Shown here one piece after another: positions 47,921 through 62,600 of a DNA stretch of 64,000 bases (its first letter is position 1; the number at the start of each line of letters is the position of its first letter). The stretch comes from Nephrocerus scutellatus (lineage: Eukaryota; Arthropoda; Insecta; Diptera; Pipunculidae). Both the position numbers and the translations under genes were made by a program. The stretch is taken from positions 64,327,016 through 64,391,015 of the forward strand of contig OX352763.1 in NCBI GenBank assembly GCA_947095585.1, given 5' to 3'. The notes beneath the pieces were generated by a model, which made no database searches, had not been told where the DNA came from, and saw only the letters and a list, made by a program, of their open reading frames with translations.

Positions 47921-50900
47921 GGATCTGGCCAATAGGGTCTGAGATTTTTGGAACAAAGCTATTTCTCAAGGGATTCGTATGAAACTCGGAATGTAGAACT
48001 AATATGTGACTATAAGACTTGTTCCTATGGAAATTCTGGGATCTGGCCAATAGGGTCTGGGATTTTTGAAACCAAGCCATTTCTCAAGGGATTCGTATGA
48101 AACTCGGAATGTAGGACTAATATGTGACTATAAGACTTGTTCCTATTGAAAATCTGGGATTTGGCCAATAGGGTCTGGGATTTTTGGAACAAAGCCATTT
48201 CTCAAGGGATTCGTATGAAACTCGGAATATAGGACTAATATGTGACTATAAGAATTGTTTCTATTGAAATTCTGTGATCTGGCCAATAGGGTCTGGGATT
48301 TTTGGAACAAAGCCATTTCTCAAGGGATTCGTATGAAACTCGGAATATAGGACTAATATGTGACTATAAGACTTGTTTCTATTGAAATTCTGGGATCTGG
48401 CCAATAGGGTCTGGGATTTTTGGAACAAAGCCATTTCTCAAGGGATTCGTATGAAACTCGGAATGTAGGACTAATATGTGACTATAAGACTTGTTCCTAT
48501 GGAAATTCTGGGATCTGGCCAATAGGGTCTGGGATTTTTGGAACCAAGCCATTTCTCAAGGAATGCGTATGAAACTCGGAATGTAGGACTAATATGTGAC
48601 TATAAGACTTGTTCCTATGGAAATTCTGGGATCTGGCCAATAGGGTCTGGGATTTTTTGAACCAAGCTATTTCTCAAGGGATTCGTATGAAACTCGGAAT
48701 GTAGTACTAGTATGTGACTATAAGACTTGTTCATATGGAAATTCTGGGATCTGGCCAATAGGATCTGGGATTTTTGGAACCAAGCCATTTCTCAAGGGAT
48801 TCGTATGAAACTCGGAATGTAGGACTAATATGTGACTATAAGACTTGTTCCTATTGAAAATCTGGGATCTGGCCAATAGGGTCTGGGATTTTTGGAACAA
48901 AGCCATTTCTCAAGGGATTCGTATGAAACTCGGAATATAGGACTAATATGTGACTATAAGACTTGTTCCTATGGAAATTCTGGGATCTGGCCAATAGGGT
49001 CTGGGATTTTTGAAACCAAGCCATTTCTCAAGGGATTCGTATGAAACTCGAAATGTAGGACTAATATGTGACTATAAGACTTGTTCCTATTGAAATTCTG
49101 GGATCTGGCCAATAGGGTGTGGGATTTTTGGAACCAAGCCATTTCTCAAGGGATTTGTATGAAACTCGGAATGTAGGACTAATATGTGACTATAAGACTT
49201 GTTCCTATGGAAATTCTGGGATCTGGCCAATAGGGTCTGGGATTTTTGAAACCAAGCCATTTCTCAAGGGATTCGTATGAAACTCGAAATGTAGGACTAA
49301 TATGTGACTATAAGACTTGTTCCTATTGAAATTCTGGGATCTGGCCAATAGGGTGTGGGATTTTTGGAACCAAGCCATTTCTCAAGGGATTTGTATGAAA
49401 CTCGGAATGTAGGACTAATATGTGACTATAAGACTTGTTCCTATGGAAATTCTGGGATCTGGCCAATATGGTCTGGGATTTTTGGAACCAAGCCATTTCT
49501 CAAGAGATTCGTATGAAACTCGGAATGTAGGACTAATATGTGACTATAAGACTTGTTCCTATTGAAATTCTGGGATCTGGCCAATAGGGTCTGGGATTTT
49601 TGGAACAAAGCCATTTCTCAAGGGATTCGTATGAAACTCGGAATGTAGGACTAATATGTGACTATAAGACTTGTTCCTATTGAAATTCTGGGATCTGGCC
49701 AATAGCGTCTGGGATTTTTGGAACAAATCCATTTCTCAAAGGATTCGTATGAAACTCGGAATGTAGGACTAATATGTGACATTTTTGGAACAAAGACATT
49801 TCTCAAGGGATTCGTATGAAACTCGGAATGTAGGACTAATATGTGACTATAAGACTTGTTCCTATGGAAATTCTGGGATCTGGCCAATAGGGTCTGGGAT
49901 TTTTGGAACCAAGCCATTTCTCAAGGGATTCGTATGAAACACGGAATGTAGGACTAATATGTGACTATAAGACTTGTTCCTATGGAAATTCTGGGATCTG
50001 GCCAATAGGGTCTGGGATTTTTGGAACCAAGCAATTTCTCAAGGGATTCGTATGAAACTCGGAATGTAGGACTAATATGTGACTATAAGCCTTGCTCCTA
50101 TGGAAATTCTGTGATTTGGCTAATAGGGTCTGGGATTTTTTTAAGCAAGCCATTTCTCAAGGGATTCGTATGAAACTCGGAATGTAGGACTAATATGTGA
50201 CTATAAGACTTGTTCCTATGGAAATTCTGGGATCTGGCCAATAGGGTCTGGGATTTTTGGAACCAAGCCATTTCTTAAGGGATTCGTATGAAACTCGGAA
50301 TGTAGGACTAATATGTGACTATAAGACTTGTTCCTATGGAAATTCTGGGATCTGGCCAATAGGGTCTGGGATTTTTGGAACCAAGCCATTTCTCAAGGGA
50401 TTCGTATGAAACTCGGAATGTAGGACTAATATGTGACTATAAGACTTGTTCCTATGGAAATTCTGGGATTTTGCTACTAGGGACTGGGATTTTTTTAACA
50501 AAGCCATTTCTCAAGGGATTCGTATGAAACTCGGAATGTAGGACTAATATGTGACTATAAGACTTGTTCCTATGGAAATTTTGGGATCTGGCCAATAGGG
50601 TCTGGGATTTTTGGAACCAAGCCATTTCTCTAGGGATTCGTATGAAACTCGGAATGTAGGACTAATATGTGACTATAAGACTTGTTCCTATGAAAATTCT
50701 GGGATCTGGCCAATAGGGTCTGGGATTTTTGGAACCAAGCCATTTCACAAGGGATTCGTATGAAACTCGGAATGTAGAACTAATATGTGACTATAAGACT
50801 TGTCCCTATGGAAATTCTGGGATCTGGCCAATAGGGACTGGGATTTTTGGAACAAAGCCATTTCTCAAGGGATTCGTATGAAACTCGGAATGTAGGACTA

Positions 50901-53900
50901 ATATGTGACTATAAGACTTGTTCCTATGGAAATTTTGGGATCTGGCCAATAGGGTCTGGGATTTTTGGAACCAAGCCATTTCTCTAGGGATTCGTATGAA
51001 ACTCGGAATGTAGGACTAATATGTGACTATAAGACTTGTTCCTATGAAAATTCTGGGATCTGGCCAATAGGGTCTGGGATTTTTGGAACCAAGCCATTTC
51101 TCAAGGGATTCGTATGAAACTCGGAATGTAGTACTAATATGTGACTATAAGACTTGTTCCTATGGAAATTCTGGGATCTGGCCAATAGGGTCTGGGATTT
51201 TTGGAACAAAGCCATTTCTCAAGGGATTCGTATGAAACTCGGAATGTAGGACTAATATGTGACTATAAGACTTGTTCCTATGGAAATTCTGGGATCTGGC
51301 CAATAGGGTCTGGGATTTTTGAAACAAAGCCATTTCTCAAGGGATTCGTATGAAACTCGGAATGTAGGACTAATATGTGACTATAAGACTTGTTCCTATT
51401 GAAAATCTGGGATCTGGCCAATAGGGTCTGGGATTTTTGGAACCAAGCCATTTCTCAAGGGATTCGTATGAAACTCGGAATATAGGACTAATATGTGACT
51501 ATAAGACTTGTTTCTATTGAAATTCTGAGATCTGGCCAATAGGGTCTGGGATTTTTGGAACAAAGCCATTTCTCAAGGGATTCGTATGAAACTCGGAATG
51601 TAGGACTAATATGTGACTATAAGACTTGTTCCTATGGAAATTCTGGGATCTGGCCAATAGGGTCTGGGATTTTTGGAACCAAGCCATTTCTCAAGGGATG
51701 CGTATGAAACTCGGAATGTAGGACTAATATGTGACTATAAGACTTGCTCCTATTGAAATTCTGGGATCTGGCCAATAGGGTCTGGGATTTTTGGAACAAA
51801 GACATTTCTCAAGGGATTCGTATGAAACTCGGAATGTAGGACTAATATGTGACTATAAGACTTGTTCCTATGGAAATTCTGGGATCTGGCCAATAGGGTC
51901 TGGGATTTTTGGAACAAAGCCATTTCTCAAGGGATTCGTATGAAACTCGGAATGTAGGACTAATATGTGACTATAAGACTTGTTCCTATGGAAATTCTGG
52001 GATCTGGCCAATAGGGTCTGGGATTTTTGAAACCAAGCCATTTCTCAAGGGATTCGTATGAAACTCGGAATGTAGGACTAATATGTGACTATAAGACTTG
52101 TTCCTATTGAAAATCTGGGATCTGGCCAATAGGGTCTGGGATTTTTGGAACCAAGCCATTTCTCAAGGGATTCGTATGAAACTCGGAATATAGGACTAAT
52201 ATGTGACTATAAGACTTGTTTCTATTGAAATTCTGGGATCTGGCCAATAGGGTCTGGGATTTTTGGAACAAAGCCATTTCTCAAGGGATTCGTATGAAAC
52301 TCGGAATGTAGGACTAATATGTGACTATAAGACTTGTTCCTATGGAAATTCTGGGATCTGGCCAATAGGGTCTGGGATTTTTGGAACCAAGCCATTTCTC
52401 AAGGGATTCGTATGAAACTCGGAATGTAGGACTAATATGTGACTATAAGACTTGCTCCTATTGAAATTCTGGGATCTGGCCAATAGGGTCTGGGATTTTT
52501 GGAACAAAGACATTTCTCAAGGGATTCGTATGAAACTCGGAATGTAGTACTAATATGTGACTATAAGACTTGTTCCTATGGAAATTCTGGGATCTGGCCA
52601 ATAGGGTCTGGGATTTTTGGAACCAAGCCATTTCTCAAGGGATTCGTATGAAACTCGGAATGTAGGACTAATATGTGACTATATGACTTTGTCTTATGGA
52701 AATTCTGGGATCTGGCCAATAGGGTCTGGGATTTGTGGAACCAAGCCATTTCTCAAGGGATTCGTATGAAACTCGGAATGTAGGACTAATATGTGACTAT
52801 AAGACTTGTTCCTATTGAAATTCTGGGATCTGGCTAATAGGGTCTGGGATTTTTGGAACAAAGACATTTCTCAAGGGATTCGTATGAAACTCGGAATGTA
52901 GGACTAATATGTGACTATAAGACTGGTCCCTAGGGACATTCTGGGATCTGGCCAATAGGGTCTGGGATTTTTGGAACCAAGCCATTTCTTAAGGGATTCG
53001 TATGAAACTCGGAATGTAGGACTAATATGTGACTATAAGACTTGTTCCTTTTGAAATTCTGGGATCTGGCCAATAGGGTCTGGGATTTTTGGAACCAAGC
53101 CATTTCACAAGGGATTCGTATGAAACTCGGAATGTAGGACTAATATGTGACTATAAGACTTGTTCCTATGGAAATTCTGGGATCTGGCCAATAGGGTCTG
53201 GGATTTTTGGAACAAAGCCATTTCTCAAGGGATTCGTATGAAACTCAGAATGTAGGACTAATATGTGACTATAAGACTTGTTCCTATGGAAATTTTGGGA
53301 TCTGGCCAATAGGGGCTGGGATTTTTGGAACCAAGCCATTTCTCTAGGGATTCGTATGAAACTCGGAATGTAGGACTAATATGTGACTATAAGACTTGTT
53401 CCTATGAAAATTCTGGGATCTGGCCAATAGGGTCTGAGATTTTTGGAACAAAGCTATTTCTCAAGGGATTCGTATGAAACTCGGAATGTAGAACTAATAT
53501 GTGACTATAAGACTTGTTCCTATGGAAATTCTGGGATCTGGCCAATAGGGTCTGGGATTTTTGAAACCAAGCCATTTCTCAAGGGATTCGTATGAAACTC
53601 GGAATGTAGGACTAATATGTGACTATAAGACTTGTTCCTATTGAAAATCTGGGATTTGGCCAATAGGGTCTGGGATTTTTGGAACAAAGCCATTTCTCAA
53701 GGGATTCGTATGAAACTCGGAATATAGGACTAATATGTGACTATAAGACTTGTTTCTATTGAAATTCTGGGATCTGGCCAATAGGGTCTGGGATTTTTGG
53801 AACAAAGCCATTTCTCAAGGGATTCGTATGAAACTCGGAATATAGGACTAATATGTGACTATAAGACTTGTTTCTATTGAAATTCTGGGATCTGGCCAAT

Positions 53901-56020
53901 AGGGTCTGGGATTTTTGGAACAAAGCCATTTCTCAAGGGATTCGTATGAAACTCGGAATGTAGGACTAATATGTGACTATAAGACTTGTTCCTATGGAAA
54001 TTCTGGGATCTGGCCAATAGGGTCTGGGATTTTTGGAACCAAGCCATTTCTCAAGGAATGCGTATGAAACTCGGAATGTAGGACTAATATGTGACTATAA
54101 GACTTGTTCCTATGGAAATTCTGGGATCTGGCCAATAGGGTCTGGGATTTTTTGAACCAAGCTATTTCTCAAGGGATTCGTATGAAACTCGGAATGTAGT
54201 ACTAGTATGTGACTATAAGACTTGTTCATATGGAAATTCTGGGATCTGGCCAATAGGATCTGGGATTTTTGGAACCAAGCCATTTCTCAAGGGATTCGTA
54301 TGAAACTCGGAATGTAGGACTAATATGTGACTATAAGACTTGTTCCTATTGAAAATCTGGGATCTGGCCAATAGGGTCTGGGATTTTTGGAACAAAGCCA
54401 TTTCTCAAGGGATTCGTATGAAACTCGGAATATAGGACTAATATGTGACTATAAGACTTGTTCCTATGGAAATTCTGGGATCTGGCCAATAGGGTCTCGG
54501 ATTTTTGAAACCAAGCCATTTCTCAAGGGATTCGTATGAAACTCGAAATGTAGGACTAATATGTGACTATAAGACTTGTTCCTATTGAAATTCTGGGATC
54601 TGGCCAATAGGGTGTGGGATTTTTGGAACCAAGCCATTTCTCAAGGGATTTGTATGAAACTCGGAATGTAGGACTAATATGTGACTATAAGACTTGTTCC
54701 TATGGAAATTCTGGGATCTGGCCAATAGGGTCTGGGATTTTTGAAACCAAGCCATTTCTCAAGGGATTCGTATGAAACTCGAAATGTAGGACTAATATGT
54801 GACTATAAGACTTGTTCCTATGGAAATTCTGGGATCTGGCCAATAGGGTCTGGGATTTTTGAAACCAAGCCATTTCTCAAGGGATTCGTATGAAACTCGA
54901 AATGTAGGACTAATATGTGACTATAAGACTTGTTCCTATTGAAATTCTGGGATCTGGCCAATAGGGTGTCGGATTTTTGGAACCAAGCCATTTCTCAAGG
55001 GATTTGTATGAAACTCGGAATGTAGGACTAATATGTGACTATAAGACTTGTTCCTATGGAAATTCTGGGATCTGGCCAATAGGGTCTGGGATTTTTGGAA
55101 CAAAGCCATTTCTCAAGGGATTCGTATGAAACTCGGAATGTAGGACTAATATGTGACTATAAGACTTGTTCCTATTGAAATTCTGGGATCTGGCCAATAG
55201 CGTCTGGGATTTTTGGAACAAATCCATTTCTCAAAGGATTCGTATGAAACTCGGAATGTAGGACTAATATGTGACATTTTTGGAACCAAGACATTTCTCA
55301 AGGGATTCGTATGAAACTCGGAATGTAGGACTAATATGTGACTATAAGACTTGTTCCTATGGAAATTCTGGGATCTGGCCAATAGGGTCTGGGATTTTTG
55401 GAACCAAGCCATTTCTCAAGGGATTCGTATGAAACACGGAATGTAGGACTAATATGTGACTATAAGACTTGTTCCTATGGAAATTCTGGGATCTGGCCAA
55501 TAGGGTCTGGGATTTTTGGAACCAAGCAATTTCTCAAGGGATTCGTATGAAACTCGGAATGTAGGACTAATATGTGACTATAAGCCTTGCTCCTATGGAA
55601 ATTCTGTGATTTGGCTAATAGGGTCTGGGATTTTTTTAAGCAAGCCATTTCTCAAGGGATTCGTATGAAACTCGGAATGTAGGACTAATATGTGACTATA
55701 AGACTTGTTCCTATGGAAATTCTGGGATCTGGCCAATAGGGTCTGGCATTTTTGGAACCAAGCCATTTCTTAAGGGATTCGTATGAAACTCGGAATGTAG
55801 GACTAATATGTGACTATAAGACTTGTTCCTATGGAAATTCTGGGATCTGGCCAATAGGGTCTGGGATTTTTGGAACCAAGCCATTTCTCAAGGGATTCGT
55901 ATGAAACTCGGAATGTAGGACTAATATGTGACTATAAGACTTGTTCCTATGGAAATTCTGGGATTTTGCTACTAGGGTCTGGGATTTTTTTAACAAAGCC
56001 ATTTCTCAAGGGATTCGTAT
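45030..56020 (+). repeat. Two tandem higher-order units, 5495 bp each
   Basis: Units of about 45030-50524 and 50525-56020. Markers at the 5495-bp offset include CATTTCTCTAGGG (45131/50626), GACTGGTCCCTAGGGAC (47426/52921), the 67-bp monomer (49780/55275), CCTTGCTCC (50081/55576) and TTTTGCTACTAGGG (about 50470/55965). The offset is not a multiple of 118, partly because one monomer has lost 51 bp. Differences between units are few and scattered. Confidence 0.85.
49741..49847 (+). repeat. Truncated 67-bp monomer (51-bp deletion)
   Basis: The monomer goes directly from AATATGTGAC (ending at 49780) to ATTTTTGGAAC, losing the 51 bp from TATAAGACTTG to GGGTCTGGG. The same junction recurs at 55275 and 56758. 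It is also where the spacer replaces monomer sequence. Confidence 0.9.
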
Positions 56021-58700
56021 GAAACTCGGAATGTAGGACTAATATGTGACTATAAGACTTGTTCCTATTGAAATTTTGGGATCTGGCCAATAGGGTCTGG
56101 CATTTTTGGAACAAAGCCATTTCTCAAGGGATTCGTATGAAACTCGGAATGTAGGACTAATATGTGACTATAAGACTTGTTCTTATGAAAATTCTGGGAT
56201 CTGGCCAAAAGGGTCTGGGATTTTTGGAACAAAGCCATTTCTCAAGGGATTCGTATGAAACTCGGAATGTAGGACTAATATGTGACTATAAGAATTGTTC
56301 CTATGGAATTTCTGGGATCTGGTCAATATGGTCTGGGATTTTTGGAACCAAGCCATTTCTCAAGGGATTCGTATGAAACTCGGAATGTAGGACTAATATG
56401 TGACTATAAGACTTGTTCCTATGAAAATTCTGGGATCTGGCCAAAAGGGTCTGGGATTTTTGGAACAAAGCCATTTCTCAAGGGATTCGTATGAAACTCG
56501 GATTGTAGGACTAATATGTGACTATAAGACTTGTTCCTATGGAAATTCTGGGATCTGGCAAATAGGGTCTGGGATTTTTGGAACAAAGCCATTTCTCAAG
56601 GGATTCGTATGAAACTCGGAATGTAGGACTAATATGTGACTATAAGACTTGTTCCTATTGAAATTCTGGGATCTGGCCAATAGCGTCTGGGATTTTTGGA
56701 ACAAATCCATTTCTCAAAGGATTCGTATGAAACTCGGAATGTAGGACTAATATGTGACATTTTTGGAACAAAGAGATTTCTCAAGGGATTCGTATGAAAC
56801 TCGGAATGTAGGACTAATATGTGACTATAAGACTTGTTCCTATAGAAATTCTGGGATGTGGCCAATAGGGTCTGGGATTTTTGGAACCAAGCCATTTCTC
56901 AAGGGATTCGTATGAAACTCGGAATGTAGGACTAATATGTGACTATAAGACTTGTTCGTATGGAAATTCTGGGATCTGGCCAATAGGGTATGGGATTTTT
57001 GGAACAAAGCCATTTCTTAAGGGATTCGTATGAAACTCGGAATGTAGGAATAATATGTGACTATAAGACTTGTTCCTATTGAAATTCAGGGATCTGGCCA
57101 ATAGGGTCTGGGATTTTTGGAACAAAGCCATTTCTCAAGGGATTCGTATGAAACTCGGAATGTAGGACTAATATGTGACTATAAGACTTGTTCCTATGGA
57201 AATTTTGGGATCTGGCCAATAGGGTCTGGGATTTTTGGAACCAAGCCATTTCTCAAGGGATTCGTATGAAACTCGGAATGTAGGACTAATATGTGACTAT
57301 AAGACTTGTTCCTAATGAAATTCTGGGATTTGGCCAATAGGGTCTGGTATTTATGGAACCAAGTAATTTCTCAAGGGATTCGTATGAAACTCGTAATGTA
57401 GGACTAATATGTGACTATAAGACTTGTTCCTATGGAAATTCTGGGATCTGGCCAATAGGGTCTGGGATTTTTGGAACCAAGCCATTTCTCAAGGGATTCG
57501 TATGAAACACGGAATGTAGGACTAATATGTGACTATAAGACTTGTTCCTATGGAAATTCTGGGATCTGGCCAATAGGGTCTGGGATTTTTGGAACCAAGC
57601 AATTTCTCAAGGGATTCGTATGAAACTCGGAATGTAGGACTAATATGTGACTATAAGCCTTGCTCCTATGGAAATTCTGTGATTTGGCTAATAGGGTCTG
57701 GGATTTTTTTAAGCAAGCCATTTCTCAAGGGATTCGTATGAAACTCGGAATGTAGGACTAATATGTGACTATAAGACTTGTTCCTATGGAAATTCTGGGA
57801 TCTGGCCAATAGGGTCTGGCATTTTTGGAACCAAGCCATTTCTTAAGGGATTCGTATGAAACTCGGAATGTAGGACTAATATGTGACTATAAGACTTGTT
57901 CCTATGGAAATTCTGGGATCTGGCCAATAGGGTCTGGGATTTTTGGAACCAAGCCATTTCTCAAGGGATTCGTATGAAACTCGGAATGTAGGACTAATAT
58001 GTGACTATAAGACTTGTTCCTATGGAAATTCTGGGATTTTGCTACTAGGGTCTGGGATTTTTTTAACAAAGCCATTTCTCAAGGGATTCGTATGAAACTC
58101 GGAATGTAGGACTAATATGTGACTATAAGACTTGTTCCTATTGAAATTTTGGGATCTGGCCAATAGGGTCTGGGATTTTTGGAACAAAGCCATTTCTCAA
58201 GGGATTCGTATGAAACTCGGAATGTAGGACTAATATGTGACTATAAGACTTGTTCTTATGAAAATTCTGGGATCTGGCCAAAAGGGTCTGGGATTTTTGG
58301 AACAAAGCCATTTCTCAAGGGATTCGTATGAAACTCGGAATGTAGGACTAATATGTGACTATAAGACTTGTTCCTATGGAATTTCTGGGATCTGGTCAAT
58401 AGGGTCTGGGATTTTTGGAACCAACCCATTTCTCAAGGGTTTCGTATGAAACTCGGAATGTAGGACTAATATGTGACTATAAGACTTGTTCCTATGACAA
58501 TTCTGGGATCTGGCCAAAAGGGTCTGGGATTTTTGGAACAAAGCCATTTCTCAAGGGATTCGTATGAAACTCGGAATGTAGGACTAATATGTGACTATAA
58601 GACTTGTTCCTATGGAAATTCTGGGATCTGGCAAATAGGGTCTGGGATTTTTGGAACAAAGCCATTTCTCAAGGGATTCGTATGAAACTCGGAATGTAGG
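55450..58700 (+). repeat. Higher-order repeat with 2073-bp offset
   Basis: CCTTGCTCC (55576/57649), TTTTGCTACTAGGG (about 55965/58038) and TGTTCTTATGAAAATT with CCAAAAGGG (56166/58239) recur in the same order 2073 bp apart. This adds a third partial copy of the end of the 5495-bp unit. Limits are approximate. Confidence 0.82.
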
Positions 58701-59539
58701 GCTAATATGTGACTATAAGACTTGTTCCTATTGAAATTCTGGGATCTGGCCAATAGGGTCTGGGATTATTGGAACCAAGCCATTTCTCAAGGGATGCGTA
58801 TGAAACTCGGAATGTAGGACTAATGTGACTATAAGACTTGTTCCTATGGAAATTCTGGGATCTGGCCAATAGGGTCTGGGATTTTTTGAACCAAGCTATT
58901 TCTCAAGGGATTCGTATGAAACTCGGAATGTAGGACTAATATGTGACTATAAGACTTGTTCCTATGGAAATTCTGGGATCTGGCCAAAAGGTTCTGGGAT
59001 TTTTGGAACAAAGCCATTTCTCAAGGGATTCATTTGAAACTCGGAATGTAGGACTAATATGTGACTATAAGACTTGTTCCTATTGAAATTCTGGGATCTG
59101 GCCAAGAGGGTCTGGCATTTTTGGAACCAAGACATTTCTCAAGGGATTCGTATGAAACTCGGAATGTAGGACTAATATGTGACTATAAGAGTTGTTCCTA
59201 TTGAAATTCTGGTATCTGGCCAATAGGGTCTGGGATTTTTGGAACAAAGCCATTTCTTAAGGGATTCGTATGAAACTCGGAATGTAGGACTAATATGTGA
59301 CTATAAGACTTGTTCCTATGGAAATTCTGGGATCTGGCCAATAGGGTCTGGGATTTTTGGAACCAAGCCATTTCTTAAGGGATTCGTATGAAACTCGGAA
59401 TGTAGGACTAATATGTGACTATAAGACTTGTTCCTTTGGAAATTCTGGGATCTGGCCAATAGGGTCTGGGATTTTTGGAACAAAGCCATTTCTCAAGGGA
59501 TTCGTATGAAACTCGGAATGTAGGACTAATATGTGACTA

Positions 59540-62500
59540 TAAGACTTGTTCCTATGGAAATTCTGGAATCTGGCCAATAGGGTCTGGGATTTTTGGAATC
59601 AAGCTATTTCTCAAGGGATTCGTATGAAACTCGGAATGTAGGAATAATATGTGACTATAAGACTTGTTCCTATTGAAATTCTGGGATCTGGCCAATAGCG
59701 TCTGGGATTTTTGGAACAAATCCATTTCTCAAGGGATTCGTATGAAACTCGGAATGTAGGACTAATATGTGACTATAAGAATTGTTCCTATTGAAATTCT
59801 GGGATCTGGCCAAAAGGGTCTGGTATTTATGGAACAAAGCCATTTCTCAAGGGATTCGTATGAAACTCGGAATGTAGGACTAATATGTGACTATAAGACT
59901 TGTTCCTATGGAAATTCTGGGATCTGGCCAATAGGGTCTGGAATTTTTGGAACCAAGCCATTTCTCAAGGGATTCGTATGAAACTCGGAATGTAGGACTA
60001 ATATGTGACTATAAGACTTGTTCCTATGGAAATTCTGGGATCTGGCCAATAGGGTCTGGGATTTTTGGAACCAAGCCATTTCTCAAGGGATTTATATAAA
60101 ACTCGGAATGTAGGACTAATATGTGACTATAAGACTTGTTCCTATTGAAATTCTGGGATATGGCCAATAGGGTCTGGGATTTTTGGAACCAAGCCATTTC
60201 TCAAGGGATTCGTATGAAACTCGGAATGTAGGACTAATATGTTACTATAAGACTTGTTCCTATGGAAATTTTGGGATCTGGCCAATAGGGTCTGGGATTT
60301 TTGGAACAAAGCCATTTCTTAAGGGATTCGTATGAAACTCGGAATGTAGGACTAATATGTGACTATAAGACTTGTTCCTATGGAAATTCTGGGATTTGGC
60401 CAATAGGGTCTGGGATTTTTGGAACAAAGCCATTTCTTAAAGGAATCGTATGAAACTCGGAATGTAGGACTAATATGTGACTATAAGACTTGTTCCTATG
60501 GAAATTCGGGGATCTGGCCAATACTCTGGGATTTTTGGAACCAAGCCATTTCTCAAGGGATTCGTATGAAACTCGGAATGTAGGACTAATATGTGACTAT
60601 AAGACTTGTTCCTATGGAAATTCTGGGATCTGGCCAATAGGGTCTGGGATTTTTGGAACCAAGCCATTTCTCAAGGGATTCGTATAAAACTCGGAATGTA
60701 GGACTAATATGTGACTATAAGACTTGTTCCTATGGAAATTCTGGGATTTGGCTAATAGGGTCTGGGATTTTTTTAACAAAGCCATTTCTCAAGGGATTCG
60801 TATGATACTCGGAATGTAGGACTAATATGTGACTATAAGACTTGTTGCTATGGAAATTCTGGGATCTGGCCAATAGGGTCTGGGATTTTTGGAACCAAGC
60901 CATTTCCCAAGGGATTCGTATGAAACTCGGAATGTAGGACTAATATGTGACTATAAGACTTGTTCCTATTGAAATTCTGGGATCTGGCCAATAGGGTCTG
61001 GGATTTTTGGAACCAAGCCATTTCTCAAGGGATTCGTATGAAACTCGGAATGTAGGACTAATATGTGACTATAAGACTTGTTCCTATGGAAATTCTGGAA
61101 TCTGGCCAATAGGGTCTGGGATTTTTGGAATCAAGCTATTTCTCAAGGGATTCGTATGAAACTCGGAATGTAGGAATAATATGTGACTATAAGACTTGTT
61201 CCTATTGAAATTCTGGGATCTGGCCAATAGCGTCTGGGATTTTTGGAACAAATCCATTTCTCAAGGGATTCGTATGAAACTCGGAATGTAGGACTAATAT
61301 GTGACTATAAGAATTGTTCCTATTGAAATTCTGGGATCTGGCCAAAAGGGTCTGGTATTTATGGAACAAAGCCATTTCTCAAGGGATTCGTATGAAACTC
61401 GGAATGTAGGACTAATATGTGACTATAAGACTTGTTCCTATGGAAATTCTGGGATCTGGCCATTAGGGTCTGGAATTTTTGGAACCAAGCCATTTCTCAA
61501 GGGATTCGTATGAAACTCGGAATGTAGGACTAATATGTGACTATAAGACTTGTTCCTATGGAAATTCTGGGATCTGGCCAATAGGGTCTGGGATTTTTGG
61601 AACCAAGCCATTTCTCAAGGGATTTATATAAAACTCGGAATGTAGGACTAATATGTGACTATAAGACTTGTTCCTATTGAAATTCTGGGATATGGCCAAT
61701 AGGGTCTGGGATTTTTGGAACCAAGCCATTTCTCAAGGGATTCGTATGAAACTCGGAATGTAGGACTAATATGTTACTATAAGACTTGTTCCTATGGAAA
61801 TTTTGGGATCTGGCCAATAGGGTCTGGGATTTTTGGAACAAAGCCATTTCTTAAGGGATTCGTATGAAACTCGGAATGTAGGACTAATATGTGACTATAA
61901 GACTTGTTCCTATGGAAATTCTGGGATTTGGCCAATAGGGTCTGGGATTTTTGGAACAAAGCCATTTCTTAAAGGAATCGTATGAAACTCGGAATGTAGG
62001 ACTAATATGTGACTATAAGACTTGTTCCTATGGAAATTCGGGGATCTGGCCAATACTCTGGGATTTTTGGAACCAAGCCATTTCTCAAGGGATTCGTATG
62101 AAACTCGGAATGTAGGACTAATATGTGACTATAAGACTTGTTCCTATGGAAATTCTGGGATCTGGCCAATAGGGTCTGGGATTTTTGGAACCAAGCCATT
62201 TCTCAAGGGATTCGTATAAAACTCGGAATGTAGGACTAATATGTGACTATAAGACTTGTTCCTATGGAAATTCTGGGATTTGGCTAATAGGGTCTGGGAT
62301 TTTTTTAACAAAGCCATTTCTCAAGGGATTCGTATGATACTCGGAATGTAGGACTAATATGTGACTATAAGACTTGTTGCTATGGAAATTCTGGGATCTG
62401 GCCAATAGGGTCTGGGATTTTTGGAACCAAGCCATTTCCCAAGGGATTCGTATGAAACTCGGAATGTAGGACTAATATGTGACTATAAGACTTGTTCCTA

Positions 62501-62600
62501 TTGAAATTCTGGGATCTGGCCAATAGGGTCTGGGATTTTTGGAACCAAGCCATTTCTCAAGGGATTCGTATGAAACTCGGAATGTAGGACTAATATGTGA
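59540..62600 (+). repeat. Two tandem higher-order units, 1532 bp each
   Basis: TTCTGGAATCTGG (59561/61093), GGAATAATATG, AATAGCGTCTGG, TATTTATGGAACAAAG, GATTTATATAAAACTC, ATATGTTACTATAAG, CCAATACTCTGGG and GTATGATACTC all recur in order at an offset of 1532 bp (13 monomers minus 2 bp). Unit 2 has CCATTAGGG where unit 1 has CCAATAGGG (about 61460). Confidence 0.87.
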
